A DNA stretch of 64,000 nt, taken from the NCBI RefSeq assembly GCF_024713945.1, contig NW_027461515.1:62001-126000 (forward strand), read 5' to 3'. A program made the translations under genes and the position numbers. Position 1 is the stretch's first letter, and every line of letters starts with the position of its first letter. The notes below the pieces were generated by a model. The model was given only the letters and a program-made list of their open reading frames with translations, searched no databases and was not told where the DNA came from. Origin of the DNA: Dermatophagoides farinae (Eukaryota; Arthropoda; Arachnida; Sarcoptiformes; Pyroglyphidae). Of this stretch, positions 1-11,100 are shown one piece after another.

Positions 1-514
1 AAGCAACCAAAACGCTGGAAGTCCTAGATGGTTTGTTGGAGAGTCTAACGATGGTTTCTGATGGTTTTCCAACTTGCGAGTAGGGAAAAGAAACAGGAAC
101 ACCTCCTTTGTTCTGAACGGGATTTGCACGAGCAGTAACCAAAGTAACATTGGAGAGATAGTTCTTCAAGCGTTCAACGTTTCGGTCGAAGCATTCTTTA
201 TTGTTGTTGCGACGACGTAAATCGACAGAGATTCTAATGGATCGTGCGCCTCGGATCGTTAAATTAGCTGCTTTGAGTTCCTCAGGAGTGAAACCGCGTC
301 CAGCTCTGAGTTTGTAGTTGTGTTTTTGACCACAAGCGTTGACAAATGGCTTAAGTGTGTTAATAAGGGCATTCTCACCTGCAAGTCGGGCTTTTTCTTG
401 ACGAACCTTTCTTCTTCGAAGTTTTTTGGCTGGCTGGTTAAACCAAGTTTTGATTAAAGGATGAATGTCCTTTCTAAACTGATTACAATCAATAGCTTTG
501 TTGTGTTTTACCAT
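1..514 (-). CDS. RPL13: 60S ribosomal protein eL13, C-terminus beyond the window
   Basis: Large-subunit ribosomal protein eL13 of the cytosolic ribosome. The reading frame starts at the ATG at 514 and runs open to base 1, giving 171 residues of a protein that is about 200 long in other eukaryotes, so the last part is outside the window. Family hallmarks are the early segment KTWFNQPAKKLRRRKVRQ, the block KLRAGRGFTPEELKAANL and the following ISVDLRRRNNN and NVERLKNYL segments, all in the usual order. It is divergently arranged with the gene at 687, so the 172 bases between them hold both promoters. No intron is seen in this part. The call is secure; only the missing end is unknown. Confidence 0.95.
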   Translation of the reverse strand, partial: MVKHNKAIDCNQFRKDIHPLIKTWFNQPAKKLRRRKVRQEKARLAGENALINTLKPFVNACGQKHNYKLRAGRGFTPEELKAANLTIRGARSIRISVDLRRRNNNKECFDRNVERLKNYLSNVTLVTARANPVQNKGGVPVSFPYSQVGKPSETIVRLSNKPSRTSSVLVA

Positions 515-686
515 TTTTACAACGCTGAGTTAATTTTTTTTTCTAATTAATTCACGTTTTTGTCGTATTTTTTTCTGAAATTTTAAATCGAAAATAAGCC
601 AAAAATGTTGTCTTAATACAGTTATATAGTCCTAAACGCGTTTTTATTAAACACAAATATATAGTTTAATTATAACTACAGTTTTC

Positions 687-1124
687 ATGAATAATGACGG
701 AGAACAACAAAAAAATAAATTTTCGCAGGCGACAGCCCAGATTGATCAAACTATTCAGAAATATGTGCAACTAACCAGATACATAACCTTTAACCACATG
801 TTTGAACACAGCCGCAACAGGCTTGACAAAATGAGTTTGAAACTCAAACCCATAAAACTCGACGCTAGCGACCCACGACATGATAAATATTCGTTCAGTA
901 ATATATTAAAATTCAATAACCAAAATCAAGACGCTTCTGCGACTTTCAAGTATACTCCGAAAAACTATGAGTTTGTGGTTGATAGCATCCAGCACAGCCA
1001 GCCCATTACAGAGTCTCTTTTAATTCAAAACGCAATCCTAAACAACCTTCTCAACAGAGATAAAATAGAAAATTTGAAAAAAAAACTAAATGCAACCTTA
1101 AATCCCAATCTTATTTTAAAATAA
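687..1124 (+). CDS. hypothetical protein, 145 aa
   Basis: I do not recognise this protein. It is 145 residues long, starts at a clear ATG and ends at TAA. It is rich in Asn, Gln, Lys and Ile, has no membrane segment or signal peptide, and is probably largely helical: the stretch at residues 15-45 and the C-terminal part, from about 105 on, look amphipathic. It shares a divergent promoter region with eL13 and lies about 160 bases upstream of the polymerase delta small subunit on the same strand. Its codon use resembles its neighbours and no antisense frame competes. It could be a fast-evolving subunit of a larger complex, but nothing in the sequence says which. Confidence 0.6.
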   Translation: MNNDGEQQKNKFSQATAQIDQTIQKYVQLTRYITFNHMFEHSRNRLDKMSLKLKPIKLDASDPRHDKYSFSNILKFNNQNQDASATFKYTPKNYEFVVDSIQHSQPITESLLIQNAILNNLLNRDKIENLKKKLNATLNPNLILK

Positions 1125-1283
1125 AAAATTTTTTAATAGCAATAAATACCAGTCAGCTAGGTTTCGTTGCTTTTGGTGTTTACAGCTTTCAACCTAAGTG
1201 TTACTTGTTAGGAATTATCAATATTCCCGTTTGGTAATATGAATTCTGAATAGGTTTTGCCCACTTGCAGGAACAATATCAAC

Positions 1284-2540
1284 ATGTCAAATGCCACTTT
1301 GAATCCAGAGATAAATATCTCTAAAGATTTTTATCTCGATAAAATTGATTTTGGGAAAATTTTCCATCACGGTTTTAAAAGCGGCTTGCACAGCTTGGAG
1401 CGGATTTATTACAAAGTAATTTATGAGAACGTTGATTACCCTTTCCGCGAAGTTTCCAAGCTGCAAGCAAATGGTTGTTTTTCCATATTTGGCGTAATTT
1501 ATCTTTCCACCAGTTTAGATCGAGACATTTTAAAAGAAGACAGTGAAAGGATACTGAAACCGAGTTCCAAAGAAGAAAGTACTTTTCACATTAATTTTGA
1601 AAATGTGTTTCTTGAAGATGACAGTGCCAAAGTAAAACTGCTAATAGAAAATAAAGAAGAGTTTTCGAACTACGCAACCAGAGGAACCGTGTTGCTAGTT
1701 TTAGGTAAATTCTTGCCAAATGGAACATTTTCCGTTCATAAGCTCGCTTTTCCTGAAGTTTCTAAACCGTCATTCAGCCCTACCCCTGGTCGTTCTCACA
1801 AATTTATAGTAGTCAATTTGGAACAAATTGCTACCGGGAAACAAGAAATTAACTTACTCAGTTTGAACTTATTGCGTGATGCCCTTCTTTGCAATATCAA
1901 AGATGTGAATTTCGTCTACTTTTACTTAAACTTAGCCGCACTCAAAATTAATGAAAACACTGAAGAAACACAAATTAATTTGCAATCTGAAATATTTGAA
2001 TTGATTAGATATATTGCTATATACACTAATGTATTCGTAAGTTCAACTGCGGAACATGACGCATTGTCCATGCTACCGTTCCAACCAATGCCGATAATGG
2101 CGCTTCCAAATTCAGCTAAAATATTAAGTAATTTATTCCGGTTGACGTCTCCAGCTATCCTGACTGTAGATCAAAATTATAAAATACTTTTTTTACCGGA
2201 CAAGATAGTAGCTACTCTTGCTGTATATTTCCCAAATCTTAGCGTCTTAGACATAGTGAACAACATGCTCACATCGAGACAGATTATCCCGTGTGACGCA
2301 TCAATTATTCCTATCTATCCGTCAACGGAAAGAGATCTTTTTTATCTCCGCGATGAAGATATTCCCAATCTTGTAGTTGTACAGGCCAGTTTGTATACCC
2401 TCAAGGAGACCACTATGACGCTGGAAAATGGAACAAAAGTTTGTGTTGTAACTAATTTTTTTGATTACGGAAAATTTTTTTTTTTCGACATTGGCCGCAA
2501 CAATTGTCAACACTTTGCTGTTAATTTTTTAGGTATTTAA
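1284..2540 (+). CDS. POLD2: DNA polymerase delta small (B) subunit
   Basis: Non-catalytic B subunit of replicative DNA polymerase delta, which bridges the catalytic subunit and the remaining accessory subunits in the nucleus. The 418-residue protein has the B-family layout: an OB-fold half (about residues 15-165, with YYKVIYENVDYP and VLLVLGKFLPNG) and an inactivated calcineurin-like phosphoesterase half. The latter shows VYFYLNL, the loop AEHDALSMLPFQPMPIMALP, the segment LDIVNNMLTSRQIIPCDA that matches the family LLxxRHLAPTAPDT region, and a final strand LVVVQASL. I chose the ATG at 1284 because the frame upstream has only non-ATG codons. Length is close to the usual 420-470. The polymerase epsilon or alpha B subunits are alternatives, but the spacing fits delta best. 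Confidence 0.75.
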   Translation: MSNATLNPEINISKDFYLDKIDFGKIFHHGFKSGLHSLERIYYKVIYENVDYPFREVSKLQANGCFSIFGVIYLSTSLDRDILKEDSERILKPSSKEESTFHINFENVFLEDDSAKVKLLIENKEEFSNYATRGTVLLVLGKFLPNGTFSVHKLAFPEVSKPSFSPTPGRSHKFIVVNLEQIATGKQEINLLSLNLLRDALLCNIKDVNFVYFYLNLAALKINENTEETQINLQSEIFELIRYIAIYTNVFVSSTAEHDALSMLPFQPMPIMALPNSAKILSNLFRLTSPAILTVDQNYKILFLPDKIVATLAVYFPNLSVLDIVNNMLTSRQIIPCDASIIPIYPSTERDLFYLRDEDIPNLVVVQASLYTLKETTMTLENGTKVCVVTNFFDYGKFFFFDIGRNNCQHFAVNFLGI

Positions 2541-2643
2541 ATTTATAGATTGTTTTAAATAAGCAGGAAAATTTTATTAATCTTCAAAATGGTTTGATTT
2601 TTTTATTCTAAAAATTGAAAAAACAGAATTAATAATTATATTT

Positions 2644-4282
2644 ATGGACGAACGTCGTTATGGTAGACAAAAGGACTACAAGGCGTCCAAAAGCGACCCT
2701 AATGCTAGACGAGTTGAAGAACAAATCCGAATTCGTAAAACTATCAGAGACGCTGAACTAACAAAGAAACGTAACAATGTAAGTAATATTCGATGAAAAA
2801 TTGTAGATGGATGAAAATTCTTTGTTGTCTGAAGCTCAAGGACAAAGCAACGTTTATGTCAACCAGACAGATAACGACAATGAATCCAAGGTTCCGGACG
2901 TTTTTTTTTCAGATCCAATGACCATGCAAAAGCTGTTATCAAACAACAATGAAGATCAGTTTGATGTGATAAACAAAATGAGAATCGCTTTGTCTTGTCC
3001 ACAAGACCCGCCAATCGCTGAGTTTATCAGAAACAACTTTGTCAGGCCCGTAATTAATCTTATCGACGATCCCACTAAAACTACTGATATACTATTCGAG
3101 GCAGCTTGGGTTTTAACGAACATTGCTTCTGGATCATGTTCACAGGTTACTGAACTATTAAATGCAGGCGTGCTAACTCCTATGTACAAGCTTCTGCAAC
3201 ACGAGGTAATAACCATTGTTGAACAGGTCGTCTGGTTTGTAGGTAATGTCGCTGGTGATTGTGACAAGTGTCGAAAGCTACTTATTAACCAAGGGTTTCC
3301 TTCTGCAATTCTTCAAGTTCTACGTAACCAGCTTCCAATATCGAACAATACGTTGTTTATTGTAAGGATTATTGTATGGACACTGACCAATTTTACCCGA
3401 AGTGCAAAGTATTTAAAACCATCTGATCTAAATCAGTGGATAAATATTTTGAACGAGTTTTTGGTCTCTGTTGATCAAGAAATATTGAGTGACAGTTCAT
3501 GGTCTACGTTTTATATCTTAGATAGCTTTCTTAGCGGGGAACAAAACGAAATTATCAATATTTATATTAAATCGGGCTTAGCGAGTAAAATTATAGCTAA
3601 TCTCAAAACCGACCCACCAAACATATCATTGTCAGCTTGTTTAAGATCATTAGGAACTTTATTAACCGGAAACGACTCGCAAACTGATATATTGTTAAAC
3701 TTAGATTGCATTGAACCTCTCAAGAATTTGTTGAGTTCAAATAAAAAAGAAGTTAGACGAGAAGCATGTTGGGCAATTAGTAACATAACAGCTGGATCCA
3801 CTAAACAAATCCAACTTGTTATCGATAAAAACGTATTCCCCAAACTAGTGGAAATTTGTTACGACAGTAACTTTGATATTAGAAAAGAAGCCATTTGGGC
3901 TTTATCCAACGCATGTACCAGCGCTACAAAAGAGCAGATAGCGTATTTATTTGAAATTAACGTTCTTAAATGTTTTTCCAAAGAAATTAACTGCTTAGAT
4001 AGTAGTTTGATGAACGTTGTGCTCGATGCTCTCATTCGAATCATCACGATTGGTGACAAAGTGAAATTCGACTCGAATTTACCTTACAATCCGTTTATAA
4101 ACGCGATAGATAACGCGGGTATTTTGCGTCAATGTGAAATGATTATTTACGATCGTAAGCATGACCGCCTAACGCAAAAAGCAGAACAACTTATAAACCA
4201 CTGCAACGAGAGAACTAATCAGCAACAAATGGCGTTCACAGATTTCAACCATAATGGTTTTCAAGGAATGCCGATGCAATAA
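2644..4282 (+). CDS. KPNA: importin alpha (karyopherin alpha), one 28-base intron
   Basis: Nuclear import adaptor that binds classical nuclear localisation signals and hands them to importin beta. Exon 1 (2644-2778) encodes 45 residues that form the importin-beta-binding domain, with the basic run RRVEEQIRIRKTIRDAELTK and KKRNN; exon 2 (2807-4282) supplies the armadillo repeats. Typical repeat cores are AAWVLTNIASG, VVWFVGNVAGD, IIVWTLTNFTR, ACWAISNITAG and AIWALSNACTS, whose Trp and Asn ladder makes the signal-binding groove. Removing the intron keeps phase 0 and restores the domain that exon 2 alone lacks. The total is 536 residues, normal for the family. The gene is followed by 260 bases before the convergent neighbour. 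Confidence 0.93.
2779..2806 (+). other. 28-base spliceosomal intron in importin alpha
   Basis: Starts GTAAGT and ends TTGTAG. It contains the only in-frame break between the importin-beta-binding exon and the armadillo repeats, and removing it keeps phase 0. Confidence 0.92.
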
Positions 4283-4542
4283 ATCAATATTTAATTAGCA
4301 AATATATATTCAATGACTAAGCTTTACGTTTTTTCTGCTTTTATTCATATATAAAGTAAGATTTTCCATAGTTAAGGAGCGTTCCAAAAAAAACTACGTA
4401 TTGCTATAAAAATCTTTACCACAACTAGGAACAATTATTATGCAGAGCATTCAATGTCTATGGAGTACTACAAACTACATTCAGTTATATTTAATAATTC
4501 AAATTAATACAAAGAATTTAATAATAAGTTAGTCCTTAGCTC

Positions 4543-6402
4543 TTAGATAAGCACAAATTCTGAATTTAGCAAATTCTTAATTTCATAGCCCTTGGTGAAC
4601 GCATCTTCGTAGCTTTGCGGATCGTAAATTGAATTTCGAACATTTTTCAAGAGCGCGGTAGGCTTTTCGTCCATGAAAAGAGAAACCTTAACCGACCCGA
4701 AAACTGATTTATCAGTAACAGAGTTTTTTAACTTTAACTCCGATTGTATATAGTTTGGAATGACCTGATCCAGTTTTATCTTTACATTACCTGAAGCAAG
4801 CGACGTGAACAAATTGGATTCTAACGCAATCACCTCATATTGGTTTCCTTGATTTTCATATCTCCAACTTAGCGATTTATTAAGTTTATTAATAAACGAC
4901 TTACGCAGTTCGTACGAGACTTTTGACAAAAACTCAGAAACAGCGTCAGACGATCTCGTTTTAAAAAATAAGAGATTGTCGTTTTGCGCTAGCAATGCTT
5001 CGCATCTACTTTCGATTCTTTTTTTGTAGTTGCTAAATAATTCTTGGAAATTAGTGTTAAGTTTTGACCGAGACTCGAGCAAACACGAAAGTTTTGTTGA
5101 TTCGTATAGCCTATCTAAAAGCGCTTTATTCAACTCGACATCCTCTGATAATTCAAGTGATTCGAGAGTCTTTACTTTGATCCAAATGTCGTTTGCGCTG
5201 TCTGATAATTGAATAATACAGTTGGGATTTGCCAAATAACGCTGTATTCGACTGCAATAAAAATCCCGTAAAAAACATGAAATACCAGGGTTTACAACCG
5301 TTTTTATGATATCAAACGATGCTGCCAAGAGTACTTTACGAATATGACAATCTACTTTAAAGATTTCTTTCAACTGACTTTCTCTGGATGGGTTCAAAAC
5401 ACAGTAATCGTTAACTGCCTTTAACATAGTATTGTAAAATTCGTTCATAACAATTGCAAACTTTGTTTGGTCATTGTACGCTTGAAATCCTATTTCCGGA
5501 ATCGCATTTTTCGGAAATATGTTATTGTCGACACAGAACTTTTTGACCTGAACCAAAGAAACCAGAGATTCGCGAACTTCTGCCAAAAACGATAAAGATC
5601 CAGGAAACATTTCCAACATGTATTGAGGATTGCGCAGCATGAGTTCTTGGCTTTGATCTGAATTAGCAATATTTTTACTAATAGACAATTCATTATTGCT
5701 TAAATCGTCTTCGCTTAAATAATCGTCAAAATTATTGAACTTAAACATAATAGTTTCGTTTCGATTAAAAGGACTCGCTTTGCTTGTTGACAAAGCAAAA
5801 TCATTGGATTGATTTCGCGATCTTTTATTTTGAATAGAACCTTCCTGAGTAGACTGACGTCTTTTGGATCGCGAGCTGTCGACAGAAACTTCGTTTTTCC
5901 CGTATTTTGCAAACATATCTCTAAACACATTGCCCAAAGACATTAATTTCGACACCTTTGACATATCAATTCTAGACAAGTAATCCACAATACTACTGTC
6001 AGGGCTGACGAATGGTTTCAATTGAGCTATAAAGTACAGTTTTTCACGCTTGTCTTGAGGTAATTTGTCGAACTCGTCATACTCAAGCTCTGAAAACTCA
6101 GTTGGCAAAACATCTCCTGATCCGGAAAAAGTAGGGCGTCGATTTTTCGGAGCCCTACCATTTTTAAAAATGTCAATATTTTGTCCAAGCTCTGTTATAT
6201 TCGCATAATCAAAAAAATTTTTTTGCGGAGAAACTCCAGCTTCGGCGTTAAATATTTCATCTTCATCCATCATATTCTTTTGAATTTTAAACTGATTTGG
6301 TGGAGAAACATTCATTGAATTTCGCCGTCTAGAAGCAGATTTATTGGTTATATAATCATTAACGTGTGATGAAGAAGCTGAAAATGAAAAATCATTATTC
6401 AT
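4543..6402 (-). CDS. hypothetical protein, 619 aa, disordered N-terminus
   Basis: I do not recognise this 619-residue protein. The first 250 residues are Ser, Asn, Asp and Arg rich with basic clusters such as SRSKRRQS and QNKRSRNQ that could act as nuclear localisation signals. From about residue 255 it becomes a folded, mostly helical domain with no membrane segments. The start is the ATG at 6402; the codon before it is TTG. It converges with importin alpha on one side and is divergent from EF-1alpha on the other, sharing a 256-base promoter region. A nuclear regulatory or chromatin role is only a guess from composition. Confidence 0.7.
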   Translation of the reverse strand: MNNDFSFSASSSHVNDYITNKSASRRRNSMNVSPPNQFKIQKNMMDEDEIFNAEAGVSPQKNFFDYANITELGQNIDIFKNGRAPKNRRPTFSGSGDVLPTEFSELEYDEFDKLPQDKREKLYFIAQLKPFVSPDSSIVDYLSRIDMSKVSKLMSLGNVFRDMFAKYGKNEVSVDSSRSKRRQSTQEGSIQNKRSRNQSNDFALSTSKASPFNRNETIMFKFNNFDDYLSEDDLSNNELSISKNIANSDQSQELMLRNPQYMLEMFPGSLSFLAEVRESLVSLVQVKKFCVDNNIFPKNAIPEIGFQAYNDQTKFAIVMNEFYNTMLKAVNDYCVLNPSRESQLKEIFKVDCHIRKVLLAASFDIIKTVVNPGISCFLRDFYCSRIQRYLANPNCIIQLSDSANDIWIKVKTLESLELSEDVELNKALLDRLYESTKLSCLLESRSKLNTNFQELFSNYKKRIESRCEALLAQNDNLLFFKTRSSDAVSEFLSKVSYELRKSFINKLNKSLSWRYENQGNQYEVIALESNLFTSLASGNVKIKLDQVIPNYIQSELKLKNSVTDKSVFGSVKVSLFMDEKPTALLKNVRNSIYDPQSYEDAFTKGYEIKNLLNSEFVLI

Positions 6403-6658
6403 CAAGCTATTTATTCACCATTAATCATTAAAAAATAAAAACAAAGAAATCCAGAAATAACAAAAATTACTGCTATTAAATATTTGTGATAAAATCTGAA
6501 AGTTTTAAAAAGCTTAAAAAAAAAGCCACACAGAAACTATAAAGAAATAAACATAAAAAAACCTTAACAAAATTTTTTAATTATGCTTTGCATCAAAACG
6601 GGAGGGACAAAACAAAAACATTAAAAATTATTTAAGTTTATTTTATCAATCATTAATT

Positions 6659-7975
6659 ATGGGTAAAGAAAAACAACATATCAATCTCGTCGTTATTGGA
6701 CACGTAGATTCTGGTAAATCGACCACTACTGGTCACCTTATCTACAAACTTGGTGGTATTGACCAAAGAACCATCGACAAATTCGAAAAAGAAGCCAATG
6801 ATATGGGTAAAGGTTCTTTCAAATACGCCTGGGTACTTGATAAGTTGAAGGCTGAAAGAGAACGTGGTATTACTATTGATATCGCTCTTTGGAAATTTGA
6901 AACTCCTAAATACTCCTACACCGTCATTGACGCCCCGGGACACAAAGATTTCATCAAGAACATGATTACTGGTACTTCTCAAGCAGATGTTGCTCTTCTT
7001 GTTGTTCCAGCTGATGTTGGTGGTTTCGAAGGTGCTTTCTCCAAACAAGGACAAACTCGTGAACATGCATTACTCGCTTTCACTCTCGGTGTAAAACAAA
7101 TGATTGTTGCCATCAACAAGATGGATGCCGCTGAGTACAAAGCTTCTCGTTACGAAGAAATCAAGAAGGAAGTAGGCAACTACATTAAAAAAATAGGTTA
7201 CAACATAGACAAGGTACCATTCGTTCCCATATCCGGATTCGTTGGTGACAACATGCTCGAAAAATCTTCTAACATGTCTTGGTACAAAGGACCAACTCTT
7301 GTAGAAGCTCTTGATCAAATGGATGTACCTACCAGACCAATTGACAAACCTCTTAGACTTCCACTTCAGGATGTTTACAAAATTGGTGGTATCGGAACCG
7401 TTCCCGTCGGTCGTGTCGAAACTGGTAAAATCCTCCCCAACATGACTGTATGTTTTGCCCCAAGCGGAGTATGCACTGAAGTTAAATCCGTCGAAATGCA
7501 CCACGAACAGGTCCCTGAAGCTATTCCTGGTGACAACGTCGGTTTCAACGTCAAGAATGTATCTGTCAAGGATATCAGACGTGGTAACGTAGCTTCTGAT
7601 GCCAAGAACAACCCAGCTAAGCCAGCTATTTCTTTCGTATCTCAGGTCATCGTTGTACAACACCCAGGTGTAATCAAGGCTGGTTACACTCCAGTTATTG
7701 ATTGCCATACTGCCCACATCTCTTGTAAATTCCAAAAACTTCTTTCTAAGATTGACAGAAGAACAAGCAAAGTTGTGGAAGAAAACCCTGAAAGCATCAA
7801 ATCTGGCGATGCTGCTATGGTTGAAATGGTTCCAATCCGACCCATGTGTGTCGAATCTTGTTCTGAATTCCCACCACTTGGTAGATTCGCTGTCAGAGAT
7901 ATGAGAGTAACTGTTGGTGTTGGTGTAATCAAGGATGTTGAGAAGAAAGAATACTCTTCCAAATCCAAGAAATAA
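6659..7975 (+). CDS. EEF1A: translation elongation factor 1-alpha
   Basis: GTPase that delivers aminoacyl-tRNA to the ribosomal A site. All GTP-binding motifs are present: GHVDSGKST at residues 14-22, DAPGHKDF near 91-98 and NKMD near 153. The beta-barrel domains 2 and 3 follow, including [11 protein letters not shown] and the C-terminal [22 protein letters not shown]. Length is 438 residues and no intron is visible. Between GDNMLEKS and the GPTLVEALD segment there is no room for the roughly 12-residue insertion seen in animals and fungi; the arrangement is that of plants, alveolates and other non-opisthokonts. Codons are visibly less AT-rich than in neighbours, as expected for a very highly expressed gene. 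Confidence 0.98.
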   Translation: MGKEKQHINLVVIGHVDSGKSTTTGHLIYKLGGIDQRTIDKFEKEANDMGKGSFKYAWVLDKLKAERERGITIDIALWKFETPKYSYTVIDAPGHKDFIKNMITGTSQADVALLVVPADVGGFEGAFSKQGQTREHALLAFTLGVKQMIVAINKMDAAEYKASRYEEIKKEVGNYIKKIGYNIDKVPFVPISGFVGDNMLEKSSNMSWYKGPTLVEALDQMDVPTRPIDKPLRLPLQDVYKIGGIGTVPVGRVETGKILPNMTVCFAPSGVCTEVKSVEMHHEQVPEAIPGDNVGFNVKNVSVKDIRRGNVASDAKNNPAKPAISFVSQVIVVQHPGVIKAGYTPVIDCHTAHISCKFQKLLSKIDRRTSKVVEENPESIKSGDAAMVEMVPIRPMCVESCSEFPPLGRFAVRDMRVTVGVGVIKDVEKKEYSSKSKK

Positions 7976-8146
7976 ATAATTTTTTTTTTATTTTTGTATT
8001 ACTTACGCTATTTTTTTATAATTTTGTTTTATTTTCACAATTTAAAATAAATGATTATTTAAGTAAGTTACGATTATAATTTTAATCAGTTATAATAAAA
8101 AACTTAGCATTTCTAAGCATTCACTCAGCTTACATTAGATTACAAT

Positions 8147-11100
8147 ATGTTCAAGGAATCTTTGAGCGTTTATAACACAATAGATGTAAGTCATTCACCG
8201 AGTTATTTGTAGTTGTCGTCTATTCAAGCAAATGGGTCAATCTATAATCGAGCAGAGTACTCAGGAGACAGATTTCTTACAACTATATCTGCTTCAAATG
8301 GGCAAGCTACTTCTTTCAACTTTATTGACCTTTACGATAATTTGGAGATAGAGTCAAAGAGCTCAGCAAAAGTGTCTATGCTTCTTAAACATCATTCTGC
8401 TCCCTTTCTTATTTGCATAGCAAATAAATCTGAAAGTGTGAAAAACAGTCAGTTGTTACAAGTGTTTAATATCGAAAATAAGGTTTTAATTTTTGAACAT
8501 GAATTTTTAGATAAAATTTTACTTTGTACTTGGAAATTTTTTGATCTACTTGTGGTTGTAACGGAAAAACATGTTTACCACTGGAATTGTAAAGATCCAG
8601 ATAACTCCCTTTTATCTAAGTTTTTTGATATCACTTTAGAACTTTCACACTTGGACATTAAATATTTAATTTATGAGGTAGATTCTAAAAACGACATAAA
8701 TTTATGTACCGTTACCGTTACTTATTCAGAGTCAAACGGTTTGAAATCGCAAGCACAGCTATACTCAGCTAAGACAAATTTTTCAGAAACTTTTGATGCT
8801 GAGTGTGTTACATTTAGTGAATTTAACTATAAAAATCAACAAAAGAAATTTATCACTTTTATCAGAAAAGAACCAAATGGAGATAAATATTTATATATTA
8901 CTGATATATACAAACAAGGCGAAAATGATACAGCTCTGTTTAATTATAAAACCGCCGTGAGCAGAAACAATTTGTCTCTTAATGACATTTTTATAAACTT
9001 ACATCACCTTACTTTATGGGGATTACTAATTGCTGTCTCCATCAATGGTTTAATTACGATATTTAATGTTCATTCAGGAAAACTGATCGATCAAATCGAT
9101 ATTAAACAGAATGTTAATTTTTCGTTTATTATCACTAATACAAGCAAAATTTGCGTAGTTACTGCAAACGGCAAACTATTATACTTAAAACTCGATCCCA
9201 CGGAAGTGATAAATAAAACAAAGAATAATCTTTCTGCAGAAGAAGCTAGCTTTTTATCGTTAACCTATAACTATCCTGACTCTCTTACAAAGAATATTGA
9301 AATCTTCAATCAAAAATTATTCTCAAATGAAATTTACGATGCCGCGTTGATTTGCGTTTTGTCAAAAACTAAAGCTATGCGAACAAAAGAATATATCAAT
9401 AAGTTTAAGACGTTTTCACAAGATCAGAATATAAAATCTGCGATTCATACGTATTATCAAATTATTTTTGAAAAAGAATGTCAATTTAGTACAGACGAAT
9501 TTTTAGATCTGTTGGAAGCTATAATTTCACATAAAAAGTTTGTTTTAATAACGGAATTTTTAGACCAAAACAAGCTTGAGGCTGACAAAATTTATGGAGA
9601 CATTCTTTTATCTCATGATCCTGAACTAGCGAAACGATTTTATCGATATTCTAAAAGTCACGAAAAATTTGTTGTCGCTTGCTTAAAGGATGGAAATCGT
9701 GAAGATCTGATAAATTACTTAACTCAGAACAAAGATAATATTGACGTTGCCAAGTTGATATGCAATGTATCTGAACTCAATCTGACTAATTTGCCAAAAT
9801 TCATTACAATAGCTTTAGAAAACAAATTATTTTTTTCATCTGAATACGAGCTGCTTCAGTTAATGCTAGCAAAAAATTTTAAATTTGAAGCTGCAACAGT
9901 TTTCTCCGGGTTAGCGAAATCAGGATCTTATCCACGACAAGTTGAGATTGAAACCGAGTTGATTTCTAATGCGTTTAAAACGAATTGGAGAGCTGCTCAG
10001 CTTTTGTTAAATGATTCGATTTTAACGAAGTTTGATAGAGATATAGTATCAGATTTGTGTTTAAGTCATGGCTTAACTAAAGAAGCAGCTACTCTCTGCA
10101 CTGATAATTTTAAACTAATAGAGATTATTACTTCTTCACCCAATCATACTGCAGATGTAATTGAAGCAGCGGTCAAGAGATTAACTACAGATGAGATCAA
10201 TAAAGTGCTAAAAATCGTATTTAATAAAAACTTCCCTGTAATCAGTATTTTATTATCTTGTATTGCGAAGAATATTGATAGGTTCGACGTCGATAGTATA
10301 TTTAAGATTTTAGACGCTAATTTGAACAGATCACATTACTTGGAATTTTTAAAAGATGTTTCCTTGAACCACGATAACATAACGACTAATACGTTGTACC
10401 TAGAATTCGTAGTGAACAATAACAATTGGGAAACAGCTTCAGATATTATTCAATCCGATCGGTTAATTAACATTTCGGAAATCAAAACACTGTTAGAATC
10501 TAAGAATAATGTTCCTTCCGTTTTGTTGGTAAAATTTTACATGAAATACAAGTTCACATCAGATTTAATAACACTTTTAGTAAAAATTTCTGATTACTCA
10601 AACATTGTCAACTTAATTCAAACTGGTGACAAGGAAACTGTTTTGAATATTTTGAGAACGTTAAAATCACAAACTATTTTGCCTAATTTACTAACAAAAA
10701 GCATAGATGCCGCTTCTAAAGTTTGTTCACCCGATGAAATACTAAAAATATACTGCGAAGAAGAATATTTTTCTATTTTGCTAGATTGGGCAGAAAGTAA
10801 ACTTTACTCCAATTCAGAAAACAAAGAACTAGCCAACTTTTTAGCTAAGGTTTACATTCATCTAAACAAAGCTCCCGAGTTGTTTTTACGTAGTAATGAA
10901 GTCTACGATCCACTATCCATCGCTCAATATGCAGAGAAAAAGAATTTGACTTTAGCTCTCATAGCATACGAGAAAATAGATGCTGTCGACGAAATATACA
11001 GAATTTCTAGTTCAAATAACATGCAAAGCTATTTAGCTGGATGTTTACTTAATCCTAAGTTTAATGCACTTTGGGAGTTGGCATTTTCTGATTCGACGAA

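Noticed and set aside
636-641. ACGCGT in the eL13 promoter region, resembling an MCB cell-cycle element
   Set aside because: A single six-base match is expected by chance and neighbouring genes do not share it.
1210-1283. Possible intron (GTAATATG to TTGCAG) before the polymerase delta small subunit
   Set aside because: No upstream ATG exon fits it, and an ATG at 1284 starts the protein at a sensible place.
6653-7735. Long antisense frames (137 and 221 codons) opposite EF-1alpha
   Set aside because: They are shadows caused by the restricted codon use of a highly expressed gene; no family features and no independent promoter.
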